The position numbers and the translations under genes are program-made. 64,000 nucleotides of DNA from Actinoplanes nipponensis (GTDB taxonomy: Bacteria; Actinomycetota; Actinomycetes; Mycobacteriales; Micromonosporaceae). Under the pieces are notes generated by a model, which was not told the DNA's origin, searched no databases, and saw only the letters and a list, made by a program, of their open reading frames with translations. Below, one piece after another: positions 17,393-25,674 of the stretch. The stretch lies in assembly GCF_016862275.1 (NCBI RefSeq), contig NZ_BOMQ01000011.1, positions 62,001 to 126,000 of the forward strand, in the 5' to 3' direction. Position 1 is the stretch's first letter; each line of letters opens with the position of its first letter.

Positions 17393-17827
17393 TCAGCGCA
17401 GGTCGTCGCGCTGGACCCGGCGCTGCCGGACCTGCCATCCGTGCCCGGCCCGCACCAGCACGTCCTCGCAGACGCAGTGCATCTGCAGCCGGGCCGGGCC
17501 GCCGGCCGGGATCGCGAAGATCTGCGCGTAGCAGCGCACCGCCACGGTGTCCTCGTCGACGGGCTCGATGTGCACCATGCCGTGCCAGTGCCGGTGCTGT
17601 TCGCCGGCGGCGGCGAGCCGGGCGTGCGTCTCCCGCACCCCGGCGATCAGGGCCTCCCGGCCGCGTACCGGCTCCGGCAGCACCGCCGGCCAGAACCAGC
17701 CGTCCGGGGTGAACGTCTCGGCCCACGCCCGCGCGTCGCCCTCGTCGAGCAGGTGGAAGTGCCGGGCGTAGAACTGGTGGACCTGGGCGTACAGCTCGGC
17801 GAGGCCGGTGGTCACGGCGGCGGTCAC
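17393..17827 (-). CDS. SnoaL-like / NTF2-fold polyketide tailoring protein
   Basis: A 144-aa protein of the NTF2-like fold with a SnoaL-type layout: helical start (LAELYAQVHQFYARHFHLLDEGDARAW), FTPDGWFWP, RGREALIAGVRETHA, then the sheet (HWHGMVHIEPV, VRCYAQIF). Related proteins include polyketide ring cyclases and small subunits of ring-hydroxylating enzymes, so cyclisation or assistance to oxidation are both possible. The GTG start overlaps the upstream cyclase stop (GTGA), giving tight coupling to that gene. A much longer open frame upstream is a shadow of the cyclase. Confidence 0.82.
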   Translation of the reverse strand: MTAAVTTGLAELYAQVHQFYARHFHLLDEGDARAWAETFTPDGWFWPAVLPEPVRGREALIAGVRETHARLAAAGEQHRHWHGMVHIEPVDEDTVAVRCYAQIFAIPAGGPARLQMHCVCEDVLVRAGHGWQVRQRRVQRDDLR

Positions 17828-18609
17828 GCGGCACCGTCCTCGACGATCGCGACGGCGCGCGACCATCCGGCGCCGGCTCCGGCGATCTTCACGGGGAAGC
17901 AGGCCACCGTGAAACCGAACGGCTCCGGCAGGTCGTCGAGGTTGCTGAGCCGCTCGATCTGGCAGTACTCGCGGTCGCGGCCGACGAAGTGGGCCGGGAA
18001 CAGCACGTCGCGGTCGCCGCTGTCGTGGAACCGGGTGATCATGTCGCCGAACGGGGCGTCCAGGCTGAACGCGTCGGTGCCGATCACCCGGACCCCCTGG
18101 TCGAGCAGGAAGTTGGTGCCCGAGGCGTCCAGCCCGACGAAGTTGGTGAAGTAGAGCATCGAGCCGGCGTACACCGAGGCGCCCGTGTTGAGCAGCACGA
18201 TGTCGCCGGGGGAGAGGGTGTAGTCGATCCGCTTGAGTTCCCGCTCCAGGTAGGCGGCGTCGGCGACGTGCTCCGCCTCGCTGATGTCGAGCACCACGCC
18301 GGGGCCGTAGAACCAGTCCAGCGGCATCTCGTCGATGTTGCGCGGCACGCCGTTGCCGTAGGTGGTACGGGTGCCGTAGTGCGACGGCGCGTCGATGTGC
18401 GTGCCGGTGTGCGTGGTCAGCGTAAGCGTGTCGATCGACAGCAGCTCCCCGTCCCGCAGGTCGGCCGGGCTGATCTCGAGCCCGAAGTTGGCGGCCATCT
18501 CCTCGGCCATGTGGGTGGCCCCGTCGGCCGGCGAGGTGACCTCGTGCACGACCGTCTCGGGCTCCCACTTGGAAGCGTCGATGGAGGTGGACAGATCGAT
18601 GATGCGCAT
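17824..18609 (-). CDS. Metal-dependent cyclase family protein (PF04199 type)
   Basis: A 261-aa protein of the putative-cyclase / kynurenine-formamidase fold. The metal-binding motif HTGTHIDAPSHYG lies near residue 70, with DIVLLNTGA and GTDAFSLDAPFG later. In type II PKS clusters such proteins are proposed to close a late ring of the aromatic product. The ATG giving MRIIDLSTSIDASKWE follows GGAGGAACC; the in-frame extension upstream has no family sequence. Coupled downstream to the SnoaL-like gene. Confidence 0.88.
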   Translation of the reverse strand: MRIIDLSTSIDASKWEPETVVHEVTSPADGATHMAEEMAANFGLEISPADLRDGELLSIDTLTLTTHTGTHIDAPSHYGTRTTYGNGVPRNIDEMPLDWFYGPGVVLDISEAEHVADAAYLERELKRIDYTLSPGDIVLLNTGASVYAGSMLYFTNFVGLDASGTNFLLDQGVRVIGTDAFSLDAPFGDMITRFHDSGDRDVLFPAHFVGRDREYCQIERLSNLDDLPEPFGFTVACFPVKIAGAGAGWSRAVAIVEDGAA

Positions 18610-18697
18610 GGGTTCCTCCCGGGGCAGGGCGCCGGTCCGTGGCCGGCACTGTGCGGCGTGGCTGCGGGGTACGTGGTGGGTGGGGATGGGGAAAGGC

Positions 18698-19912
18698 TCA
18701 GCCGGCGGCCACCCGGATGCGGGGATTGCCGAGGGTGACGTGCCGGGTGATCCGGGTGCCGACCGGCGTGTGCATGAGCACGCGGGCGACCCTTGGCCGC
18801 AGGAAGCCGGCCAGGCCGCCACCGGAGAACATTCCCTTGCTCTGCAGCGTCTGGAAACGCATGACGCCGTTGATGTCACGGCGGCGGGTCCGCTCGAACT
18901 CGCCGAGGCGCGCGGCGCTGACGTCGCCGTCGCTCAGGGCGGCGAGCAGCATCGGGTGCAGCAGTGCGGCGTCCTGGACGGCGAGGTTGATGCCCTGCGC
19001 GCCGAGCGGGCTGTGGGTGTGCGCGGCGTCGCCGATGAGCACCAGCCCGGCGTCGGACCACCGGCTCGCCCGGGCGCCGAAGACGTCGAGCAGCGTCAGG
19101 TCCGACAGCGCGTGGATGTGCCGGCCGACCAGGTCCGCGTACTCGGGGATGCTGGCCTGGATCTGGGCCTTGACATGCCGGATGCCGCGCGCGGCGACGG
19201 CCCGGTAGCCGCCGTGCGGCACGGTCCAGCCGATCTGCAGGCAGCCGGGGAAGGAATCGTAGGCCAGGGCCGGGTTGCTCGGCGCTCGGAAGATGCGCAC
19301 CCGCCCGGTCGGCGCGCCGTCCCACGGCAGCTTGAACCAGCAGATGTCCAGGTCGAAGACGTCGTGGCGGCGGTTGGCGATGCCGGCGAGCGCCCGGGTC
19401 TTGGAATAGCGGCCGTCCGCGCCGACCACGACCGCGGCCCGGACGGCGACCCGCTCGCGGCCGTCGTCGGCGACCACGCCCCGCACCGGACCGGAGTCGC
19501 CCGCGCGCAACAGCGCGCTCAACCGGTGCCCGGCGAGCATCCGGAAGGTGTCGTGTTCGGCGCAGCGGTCGCCGAGCTCGCTGAGCACGTGCCGCTGGGG
19601 GATGCTGAGCAGATAGTTGTGCGGCGCCGGTAGGCGCCGGTAGTCCATGTCCAGCACCGGCCGGTCGCCGTCGATCAGCTGGAAGCGGGTCAGCTCGTAG
19701 CCGCCGCGGGACCTCGCGCCGGCCAGCACGCCGGCCTGGTCCAGGATGCGCAGGCCGCCCGGCTGCAGGATCTCGCCGCGGTATTCGCGGTCGAGCGACC
19801 GGGCCTTCTCGACCACGGTGACGGCGACGCCGGAACGCACCAGCAACAGCGCCAGCGTCAGCCCGGCGGGACCGCCCCCGACGACACAGACGTCCGTCCG
19901 GATCTCGCGCAC
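18698..19912 (-). CDS. FAD-dependent monooxygenase (group A flavoprotein), 404 aa
   Basis: An aromatic hydroxylase-type flavoprotein acting on the polyketide. The N-terminal FAD motif is CVVGGGPAGLTLALLLVRSG; the second FAD motif is GLVLIGDAAHTHSPLGAQGINLAVQDA. At 404 aa it lacks the C-terminal thioredoxin-like extension found in the longer monooxygenase at 21-22.6 kb, so the two probably do different oxidations. It starts at GTG behind a GGAAAGGGG stretch. The closing region (GTRITRHVTLGNPRIRVA) is typical of short-form enzymes. Confidence 0.92.
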   Translation of the reverse strand: MREIRTDVCVVGGGPAGLTLALLLVRSGVAVTVVEKARSLDREYRGEILQPGGLRILDQAGVLAGARSRGGYELTRFQLIDGDRPVLDMDYRRLPAPHNYLLSIPQRHVLSELGDRCAEHDTFRMLAGHRLSALLRAGDSGPVRGVVADDGRERVAVRAAVVVGADGRYSKTRALAGIANRRHDVFDLDICWFKLPWDGAPTGRVRIFRAPSNPALAYDSFPGCLQIGWTVPHGGYRAVAARGIRHVKAQIQASIPEYADLVGRHIHALSDLTLLDVFGARASRWSDAGLVLIGDAAHTHSPLGAQGINLAVQDAALLHPMLLAALSDGDVSAARLGEFERTRRRDINGVMRFQTLQSKGMFSGGGLAGFLRPRVARVLMHTPVGTRITRHVTLGNPRIRVAAG

Positions 19913-19954
19913 CGCTTTCCCCTTTCCCTGGGACTTCAGGCTCCCGCCGGCCGG

Positions 19955-19983
19955 TCGAGGACGGCACGACGCACGTTCGAGGC
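19955..19983. promoter_or_regulatory. Possible phased TCGAGG repeats upstream of monooxygenase
   Basis: TCGAGGA (19955), ACGACGC (19966) and TCGAGGC (19977) lie at 11-bp steps in the 91-bp gap upstream of the leftward monooxygenase gene. They read on the strand opposite to the gene they would serve, so this is weaker evidence for a SARP site than the divergent gaps. Confidence 0.25.
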
Positions 19984-20003
19984 GCCACCCGCGGGAGGAA
20001 CGG

Positions 20004-21020
20004 TCAGACCGTCGCCTCGATCAGCCGCAGCGACGTCGACGTGCGGGTCACACCGGCGAAGGCGAGGCCGGCGCGGGTGAACAGCGTCTTGAACTCGTCC
20101 AGCGAGTGCTCGCGGCCGCCGACGTTGAGCAGCAGCAGGAGGTCCATCGCCGCCGCGTAGCGGGGCTCCGGGGTGTCGTCGACGAGGTTCTGCACGACCA
20201 CCACCCGGGCACCCGGGCGGGCCGCCGCGCGGATGTTCGCCAGGACCCGCACGGACCGGTCGAAGTCCCACTTGAGCACCTGCTTGATCAGATAGATGTC
20301 GGCGTCCACGGGAACGGCCTCCAGGCAGTCGCCGGGCACCACGGTGGCGCGGCCGGCGAGGACGCCGCCGTCACGCAGCTCCGGTACGGCGCCGTCGACC
20401 ACCCCGGGCTGGTCGAACAGCACGCCGTGCAGGTACGGACGGGTCTCGAGCAGGGTGCGCAACAGGTGCCCCTGACCGCCGCCGACGTCCACCAGGGTCT
20501 TCGCGCCGGAGGTGTCCAGCGCCGCGGCCACCGACTCCGACGTGCGGGCGCTGGACTGGGTCATCGCGCGGTCGAACACCTCGGCGTCGGCCCCGCCGTC
20601 CTCGCGCAGGTAGGTGAAGAAGTCCTTGCCGTACAGGCCGGGCACGACCGGTTCGCCGGTGCGCACGGCGTCGGCCAGTTTCGGCCAGGCCTGCCACGTC
20701 CAGGCGGCTCCGGCCCACAACACCATGTCCGCCATGCTCGCCGGGCTGCCGGTCCGCAACAGCCGGGACATCTCGGTGTGGGTGAACCGGCCGTCCGGGG
20801 TCTCGGCGAACACCCCGTCCAGGGCGAGCGCGCGCAGCAACCGGCGCAGGGTCGGGCCGTCGGCGCCGACCGTCTCGGCCAGTTCCGGCACGGTGGCCGG
20901 TTCCTCCCCGAGGGCGTCGGCGATCCCGAGCCGGGTCGCGGCGTGCAGCATCGCGGCGTACGCGTTGCCCAGGGCGAGTTCCTTGAGCCGGGTCGGCGCG
21001 GACGGCTGCGGTGGGTTCAT
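20004..21020 (-). CDS. SAM-dependent O-methyltransferase (DnrK/TcmN-like)
   Basis: A 338-aa methyltransferase of the hydroxyneurosporene / acetylserotonin O-methyltransferase family that methylates phenolic hydroxyls. It has an N-terminal dimerisation domain (LGIADALGEEPATVPELA), SAM motif I LVDVGGGQGHLL near residue 180 and PGDCLEAVP. The loop that carries the catalytic His in plant enzymes reads QVLKWDFDRSVRVL, with Lys where HDW would place His; several antibiotic-cluster relatives also lack this His. Position inside the tailoring operon supports action on the aglycone. Confidence 0.92.
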   Translation of the reverse strand: MNPPQPSAPTRLKELALGNAYAAMLHAATRLGIADALGEEPATVPELAETVGADGPTLRRLLRALALDGVFAETPDGRFTHTEMSRLLRTGSPASMADMVLWAGAAWTWQAWPKLADAVRTGEPVVPGLYGKDFFTYLREDGGADAEVFDRAMTQSSARTSESVAAALDTSGAKTLVDVGGGQGHLLRTLLETRPYLHGVLFDQPGVVDGAVPELRDGGVLAGRATVVPGDCLEAVPVDADIYLIKQVLKWDFDRSVRVLANIRAAARPGARVVVVQNLVDDTPEPRYAAAMDLLLLLNVGGREHSLDEFKTLFTRAGLAFAGVTRTSTSLRLIEATV

Positions 21021-21051
21021 GGTCTGTTCCCTTCGGGGTGGGCGAACGGGG

Positions 21052-22641
21052 TCACACCGGTGCCGCGACCGGTCCGCCGGACAACAGGTGGGCCGGGGCC
21101 AGCGCGGCGCGCACGGCGGCCGGATCGGGGGTGTCGCCCCGGGCGGCGACGTAGCCGTCGGGTCGGATCAGGATCCAGCCGCCGGCGGCCGCGCCGAGCG
21201 CCTCGGTGAGCACGCCGCCGGGGTCGATGAGCGCCCCCTCGACGTCCGCCGCGTCCTCGGCGACGGTGCGTACGGACAGCGCCGGTCCCCACGGACCGGC
21301 CAGCGCTGCCGCCTCGGCGCCGAAGGCCAGCAGCGTCCACCGGACGTCCCGCAGCTCGGCGCGCAGCGCCTGCCAGCCCGGGTTGTCGGCGGCCACGGTG
21401 ATGCGCCGGACGCGGTCGCCGGGTGCGGGCCGGCGGCCGCCGGTGGTGGTGGTCGTCAGCGGTCCGCGCGGATAGCCGATGTCGAGCCCGGAGACGCGGC
21501 CCAGGGCGGTGCGCTGGGCCCGGACCCGCATCGGCGGTACCCGGCGCATGATGGCGAAGACCACGGGCAGCGCGACACCGGCCAGCCGGTTCTTCAGCGC
21601 CACCAGGGCACTGGCCGTCCGGGTCGACTCCAGCAGGCCGGCGCCGACCGGCACCCGCTCCTGGCTGTACGTGTCGAGCAGGTCCGCCCCGGCCCACCCG
21701 CGGATCACCATCGCCAGCTTCCAGGCCAGGTTGTACGCCTCCTGGATGCCGGTGTTCATGCCCTGTCCGCTGGCCGGACTGTGGACGTGCGCGGCGTCGC
21801 CGGCCACGAACACCCGTCCCGACTGCATCGCCGGGACCATCCGTTGCTGGGCGGTGAACACCGATACCCAGGCCGGCGCCTCGACGACCACCGGCACGCC
21901 CGTACCGACCGACAACTTGCCGGTGAACCGGGCGGCGATCGCGCCGGCATCGCCGTCGTAGTCGACGTCGACGGTGTCGAGCATCCGCCAGCGCCGCGCG
22001 CCGGGCAGCGGCGCCATCATCAGGGTGCCGCCGGAAGTGTGGATCCAGTAGATGCTGTTGCGGGGCAGGTCCGTGTCGACCAGGGCGTCGGCGATCAGCC
22101 AGGTCTCGTTGACCTCACCGGTCAGCGGGAGGCCGAGCTGCTTGCGGACGGTGCTGTGGCCGCCGTCGCAGCCGATCAGCCAGGCCGAGGGGATCGACGC
22201 GCCGCTCGCGGTGTGGCTCAGGACCCCGTCCGGCGTCTCGTCGAAGCCGGTCAGTGCCGTGTCCCACTCCACCTCGACACCGTGCCGGGCCAGGGCCTCG
22301 CGCAGCACCTCCTCGGTGCGTACCTGGTCGATCGCGACCGTGAACGGGAACTGGGTGGGACTGGCGGTGTAGTCGGCGTCGAGACGGATCAGCCGGCTGC
22401 CGTTGGAGTACATCGTGAACGCCCGCACGATCAGGCCGCGGGCGATCATCTCGTCGGCGATGCCCATCTGGTCGTACGTCTCCAGCGTGCGCGGGTGGGT
22501 GGCGATGGCCCGGCTGGTGGTCGCCGGGCCGGAGGCGGCGTCGACGATCCGGGCCCGGACTCCGCGGCGGGTCAGTTCCAGGGCGGCAGTGAGTCCCACC
22601 GGCCCGGCGCCGGCCACGAGGACTTCTGTCTGGTCGGGCAT
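21052..22641 (-). CDS. FAD-dependent monooxygenase (PgaE/RdmE/MtmOIV-like), 529 aa
   Basis: Long-form group A flavoprotein monooxygenase. The FAD motifs are VLVAGAGPVGLTAALELTRRG at the N terminus and VFVAGDAAHVHSPASGQGMNTGIQEAYNLAWKL mid-protein; IGCDGGHSTVRKQLG is the DG motif. The last 130 residues form the thioredoxin-like C-terminal domain (GDRVRRITVAADNP, GALIDPGGVL). Relatives hydroxylate anthracycline and angucycline rings or carry out Baeyer-Villiger cleavage of premithramycin; which applies cannot be told. GAGGAG precedes the ATG. Confidence 0.93.
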   Translation of the reverse strand: MPDQTEVLVAGAGPVGLTAALELTRRGVRARIVDAASGPATTSRAIATHPRTLETYDQMGIADEMIARGLIVRAFTMYSNGSRLIRLDADYTASPTQFPFTVAIDQVRTEEVLREALARHGVEVEWDTALTGFDETPDGVLSHTASGASIPSAWLIGCDGGHSTVRKQLGLPLTGEVNETWLIADALVDTDLPRNSIYWIHTSGGTLMMAPLPGARRWRMLDTVDVDYDGDAGAIAARFTGKLSVGTGVPVVVEAPAWVSVFTAQQRMVPAMQSGRVFVAGDAAHVHSPASGQGMNTGIQEAYNLAWKLAMVIRGWAGADLLDTYSQERVPVGAGLLESTRTASALVALKNRLAGVALPVVFAIMRRVPPMRVRAQRTALGRVSGLDIGYPRGPLTTTTTGGRRPAPGDRVRRITVAADNPGWQALRAELRDVRWTLLAFGAEAAALAGPWGPALSVRTVAEDAADVEGALIDPGGVLTEALGAAAGGWILIRPDGYVAARGDTPDPAAVRAALAPAHLLSGGPVAAPV

Positions 22642-22671
22642 GAGGTGCTCCTCGGCAGTCTCGCGGACGGG

Positions 22672-22968
22672 TCAGGCCGCGGCCGGCGCGTGCAGCGTCT
22701 CGTAGAGGTCCGGCACGGACTTCTCCACCAGCGGGCGCAGCCGGGTCACCAGCGGCAGGAATCCTTCGCTGCGGACGGCCGCCTGGTGCGCCTCGGCGCT
22801 CTCCCACTCGGCCAGCTCCACGAACACCCGGGGCCGGCGCGTGGAGCGCAGCAACTGGTAGGAGCCGGCCCCGGGCCGGGCGGACATGTAGGCGTTGAAG
22901 TCGGCCAGCACGCCGAGGAACTCGTCGACGTCGCCGGTCACGGTGAACTCGTTCATCAGGGTCAGCAC
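22672..22968 (-). CDS. Antibiotic biosynthesis monooxygenase (ABM domain)
   Basis: A 98-aa cofactor-free monooxygenase of the ABM (ActVA-Orf6 / TcmH / SnoaB) dimeric ferredoxin-like fold, likely oxidising an anthrone or naphthol ring to a quinone. Visible family pattern: MNEFTVTGDVDEFLGVLADF, SYQLLRSTRRPRVFVELAEWESAEAHQAA. The GTG start (VLTLMNEFTV) has GGAAAGGA seven bases upstream and overlaps the ligase gene by seven bases; the internal ATG four codons later is the alternative. Confidence 0.88.
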   Translation of the reverse strand: MLTLMNEFTVTGDVDEFLGVLADFNAYMSARPGAGSYQLLRSTRRPRVFVELAEWESAEAHQAAVRSEGFLPLVTRLRPLVEKSVPDLYETLHAPAAA

Positions 22969-24527
22969 GGTGCGGTCCTTTCCGGTCGGTCCGCGGCGAG
23001 ACGGCGCAGGTCGCGCCGGGCGATCTTGCCGACGGGGGTACGGGGCAGCGCGTCGACGACCAGGCCGGTCGTGATCTGCTGAAAGCTCGCCAGCCGGGTG
23101 TTGGCGTCGGCGATGATCGCGGCCGGGGCCGCCAGGGGATCGGCGAGCACCAGCAGAGCGACCGGGACGGCGCCGCGAACCGGGTCGGGCCGGTCCACGA
23201 CGGCGCACTCGCGGACGGCGGGATGTCCGCCCAGCACCTCCTCCAGCTCCGACGGCGAGACCAGCTCGTTGTCGCACTTGAAGACGTCCTTGAGCCGGTC
23301 GACGAGCCAGAGGTAGCCGTCGTCGTCCAGCCGGCCCACGTCGCCGGTGGCCAGCCAGCCGTCCGCGTGGGTGCCGGTGGCGCCGTCCGCGTAGCCCGCC
23401 ATGATCTGCGGCCCCCGGACCTCGATCTCTCCGGCGCGGCCGGTCGGCACGACGAGCCGGCTGTCCACGTCGACGATGCGGCACTCGGTGTCGGCCGCGA
23501 CCATCCCCACGGAGCCGGGCCGGGGCCGGTCCGGCCGGTCCAGGTGGGTCATCGAGCTGGCCTCGGCCAGGCCGTACCCCTGGACGACCGGGATGCCGAA
23601 GCGTGCGCTCAGCGCCCGGGCCACCGCGGCGGCCAGGGCCGAGCCGCCGCAGAACATGCCGCGCAGCCTTCCCGCGTCCGGCCTGTGCGGACCGGGGTCG
23701 CGGGCGAGCATGGCCAGCAGCATGGGCAGCGTGTAGTAGTGGGTCGCGCCGGCGCGCGCCGCCGCCACCAGGGAGTCGGCGACGGTGCCCCGCCCCGCCA
23801 GCGCCGGCGCCCCGTGCAGCACCTGGGTCGCGCCGGCCAGCACAGCGGCGCCGAGGTGCATCAGGTGGTATGCCGGCAGGGCGTTGAAACTCACCGCGTC
23901 AGCGTCCAGGCCGTGGGCCTGAGCGGTCTGGGCCGCGTTGGCGATCAGGTTGCGGTGGCTGAGCAGCACGCCCTTGGGTTCGCCGGTGGTGCCGCTGGTG
24001 AAGTGCACGCAGGCGATGTCGTCGCCGGTCACCTCGGGCAGCGCCACCGGTCCCGCCGTCGCGGCGAGGTGCCCCAGCGATCCGGGGCCGGCGTCGCCGA
24101 GGATCAGCAACGGCGGCAGCGCCGCCCCCACCTCGGACAGCTGATCCCGCAGGGCGTCCGGGACGAGGGCCAGCGTCGCGCCCGAGGCTGTCAGGGTCCC
24201 GGCGATGCGCTCCGGACGGTGCATCGGGTTCAGGGTGACCACGACGTTGCCGCTGCGCAGCACCGCGTAGAAACCCACCGCGAACGCGACGGAAAGCTCG
24301 GTGGCCACCCCGATCCGCTGTCCCGGGCCACCGATGAAAGCCGTCAGCGCGGCTGCCGCCCGGTCCACCGCCTCGTCGAGTTGCGCGAACGTCAGGTGGC
24401 CGGTGCGGGCGGAGATCGCCACCTGGTCCGGGCGCCGGGCCGCCGCCCGGCGCAGGAGCCGGTCCGCCGGTCCGGCCGGGTAGTCGATGGCGGGCCGGGC
24501 GGCCGCGGCGAGCGTCAGCTCAGTCAC
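22962..24527 (-). CDS. Acyl-CoA ligase / AMP-dependent synthetase
   Basis: A 521-aa ANL-superfamily enzyme that activates a carboxylic acid as acyl-AMP and CoA thioester. Core motifs are HFTSGTTGEPKGVLLSH (A3), GYGLAEASS (A5), LATGDVGRLDDDGYLWLVDR (A7-A8) and TPVGKIARRDL with the catalytic Lys (A10). It starts at GTG, overlapping the aromatase/cyclase gene by eight bases. In aureolic-acid and some tetracycline clusters similar ligases have unclear or accessory roles, such as activating an attached aromatic acid; here the substrate is unknown. Confidence 0.93.
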   Translation of the reverse strand: MTELTLAAAARPAIDYPAGPADRLLRRAAARRPDQVAISARTGHLTFAQLDEAVDRAAAALTAFIGGPGQRIGVATELSVAFAVGFYAVLRSGNVVVTLNPMHRPERIAGTLTASGATLALVPDALRDQLSEVGAALPPLLILGDAGPGSLGHLAATAGPVALPEVTGDDIACVHFTSGTTGEPKGVLLSHRNLIANAAQTAQAHGLDADAVSFNALPAYHLMHLGAAVLAGATQVLHGAPALAGRGTVADSLVAAARAGATHYYTLPMLLAMLARDPGPHRPDAGRLRGMFCGGSALAAAVARALSARFGIPVVQGYGLAEASSMTHLDRPDRPRPGSVGMVAADTECRIVDVDSRLVVPTGRAGEIEVRGPQIMAGYADGATGTHADGWLATGDVGRLDDDGYLWLVDRLKDVFKCDNELVSPSELEEVLGGHPAVRECAVVDRPDPVRGAVPVALLVLADPLAAPAAIIADANTRLASFQQITTGLVVDALPRTPVGKIARRDLRRLAADRPERTAPC

Positions 24528-25476
24528 CGGCGCGCTCCTCGGCGTACGCCTTGGCGATCTGCAGGTTCTTCATGCTGTTGGTGCCGAGCACCTTGCGGGC
24601 GTAGCGCCGGGCGGCCGGGACGGTGGTGCCGGGGCCGAGCATGTCCAGCGCCGACTTCTTCAGCGTCACGGTGTGGCGGGCGCCCAGCAGCACGCCCTCG
24701 GGGGTCTGCTCGAACCGCCAGTGTCCGGTGTGTGCCTCCAGCATCGGCGGCAGGGTGATCTGCTTGTAGACGATCAGGTCGTGCGGGAAACCGATCCGGA
24801 CGGACCGGGTGGTGTGCGCACGCCCGTCCGGGGTGGCGGTGTCCATGTCGAAGAACTGCACGCCCGGCTCGGGTTCGGACAGGGCCAGCCGGGAGACGTG
24901 CGGAATGCGCTCCGGCCACCGGCCGGCCTCCCAGAGGACCACCCAGGCGTCCGCCGCGTCGCCGGAGACGAACAAGGTGTCCTCCCAGCCGATGATCAGC
25001 TGGTCGAGTTCAACGCCCCGCTCGGCGGCCTGCTTGAGCTCGGCGAGCTGGCCGGCGCTGTGCCGGGCGAACTCCGCCGCGGTGCGGTCGGCCAGGTGGC
25101 CCGGCACGTCGTCGCCGCAGTCGAAGGCGTGCGACAGCGTCACCCGGCAGGACCCGGGGCCGCTGGGCTCGACCGTCCACCGGCCGTGCTGAGCGCGGAC
25201 GCCCGGCGGCGGCGGCTCGTTGTCGAAGTCGACGGTCAGCGCCTCGGCGTCGATCCATCGGCGTGCCGTCCATGCCCGTACCGCATCCGGCCCGCGGACG
25301 CCCCAGCAGTGCACCACGTCCGTGGCGCCGCCGTCGCCCGGCCCGATCCGGGTGTGCACCAGCGAGCGGAACAACTGCGGCCAGCGCCGGACGTCGGTGA
25401 TGAGGCCGAAGACCGCATCCGCCGGCGCCGCCACGGCCACCGTCTCGAGAGCCTCACGGCTCAGGGTTCGCGACAC
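24520..25476 (-). CDS. Didomain polyketide aromatase/cyclase (SRPBCC)
   Basis: A 318-aa tandem START/Bet v1-fold protein that closes and aromatises the first ring of the nascent poly-beta-ketone. Domain 1 starts VAVAAPADAVFGLITDVRRWPQLF; domain 2 starts around LFVSGDAADAWVVLWEAGRWPERIPHV and ends with LEAHTGHWRFEQTPEGV and TLKKSALDMLG. The GTG giving VSRTLSREALETV with GGGAAGG upstream is preferred over the first in-frame start, since the extra 20 residues have no domain sequence. It heads the long leftward operon. Confidence 0.93.
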   Translation of the reverse strand: MSRTLSREALETVAVAAPADAVFGLITDVRRWPQLFRSLVHTRIGPGDGGATDVVHCWGVRGPDAVRAWTARRWIDAEALTVDFDNEPPPPGVRAQHGRWTVEPSGPGSCRVTLSHAFDCGDDVPGHLADRTAAEFARHSAGQLAELKQAAERGVELDQLIIGWEDTLFVSGDAADAWVVLWEAGRWPERIPHVSRLALSEPEPGVQFFDMDTATPDGRAHTTRSVRIGFPHDLIVYKQITLPPMLEAHTGHWRFEQTPEGVLLGARHTVTLKKSALDMLGPGTTVPAARRYARKVLGTNSMKNLQIAKAYAEERAGD

Positions 25477-25557
25477 CGCGCACCTTCCCTCTCCCGGGCT
25501 GTCGTCGCCTCGGACTCGTCGGGCTGCCTGCTTCACCGCTGAGACTCGGCGGCCGGC

Positions 25558-25586
25558 TTCGAGCGGCGTTCAAGCCGGACTGAAGC
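25558..25586. promoter_or_regulatory. SARP-type phased heptamer repeats
   Basis: TTCGAGC (25558), TTCAAGC (25569) and CTGAAGC (25580) are spaced at exactly 11 bp in the gap between the divergent aromatase/cyclase and aldo/keto reductase genes. Three similar heptamers on the same helical face are the signature of a SARP activator site. It could serve either direction. It is the clearest of the sites seen. Confidence 0.55.
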
Positions 25587-25674
25587 CGCGATCCTTGATC
25601 CGGCTTCGATCCGCTGCGGGCATGCTGCGCGCACAGGGCCCCGGGTCGGTGCCCACTCGGCTCTGGGAGGTGCG

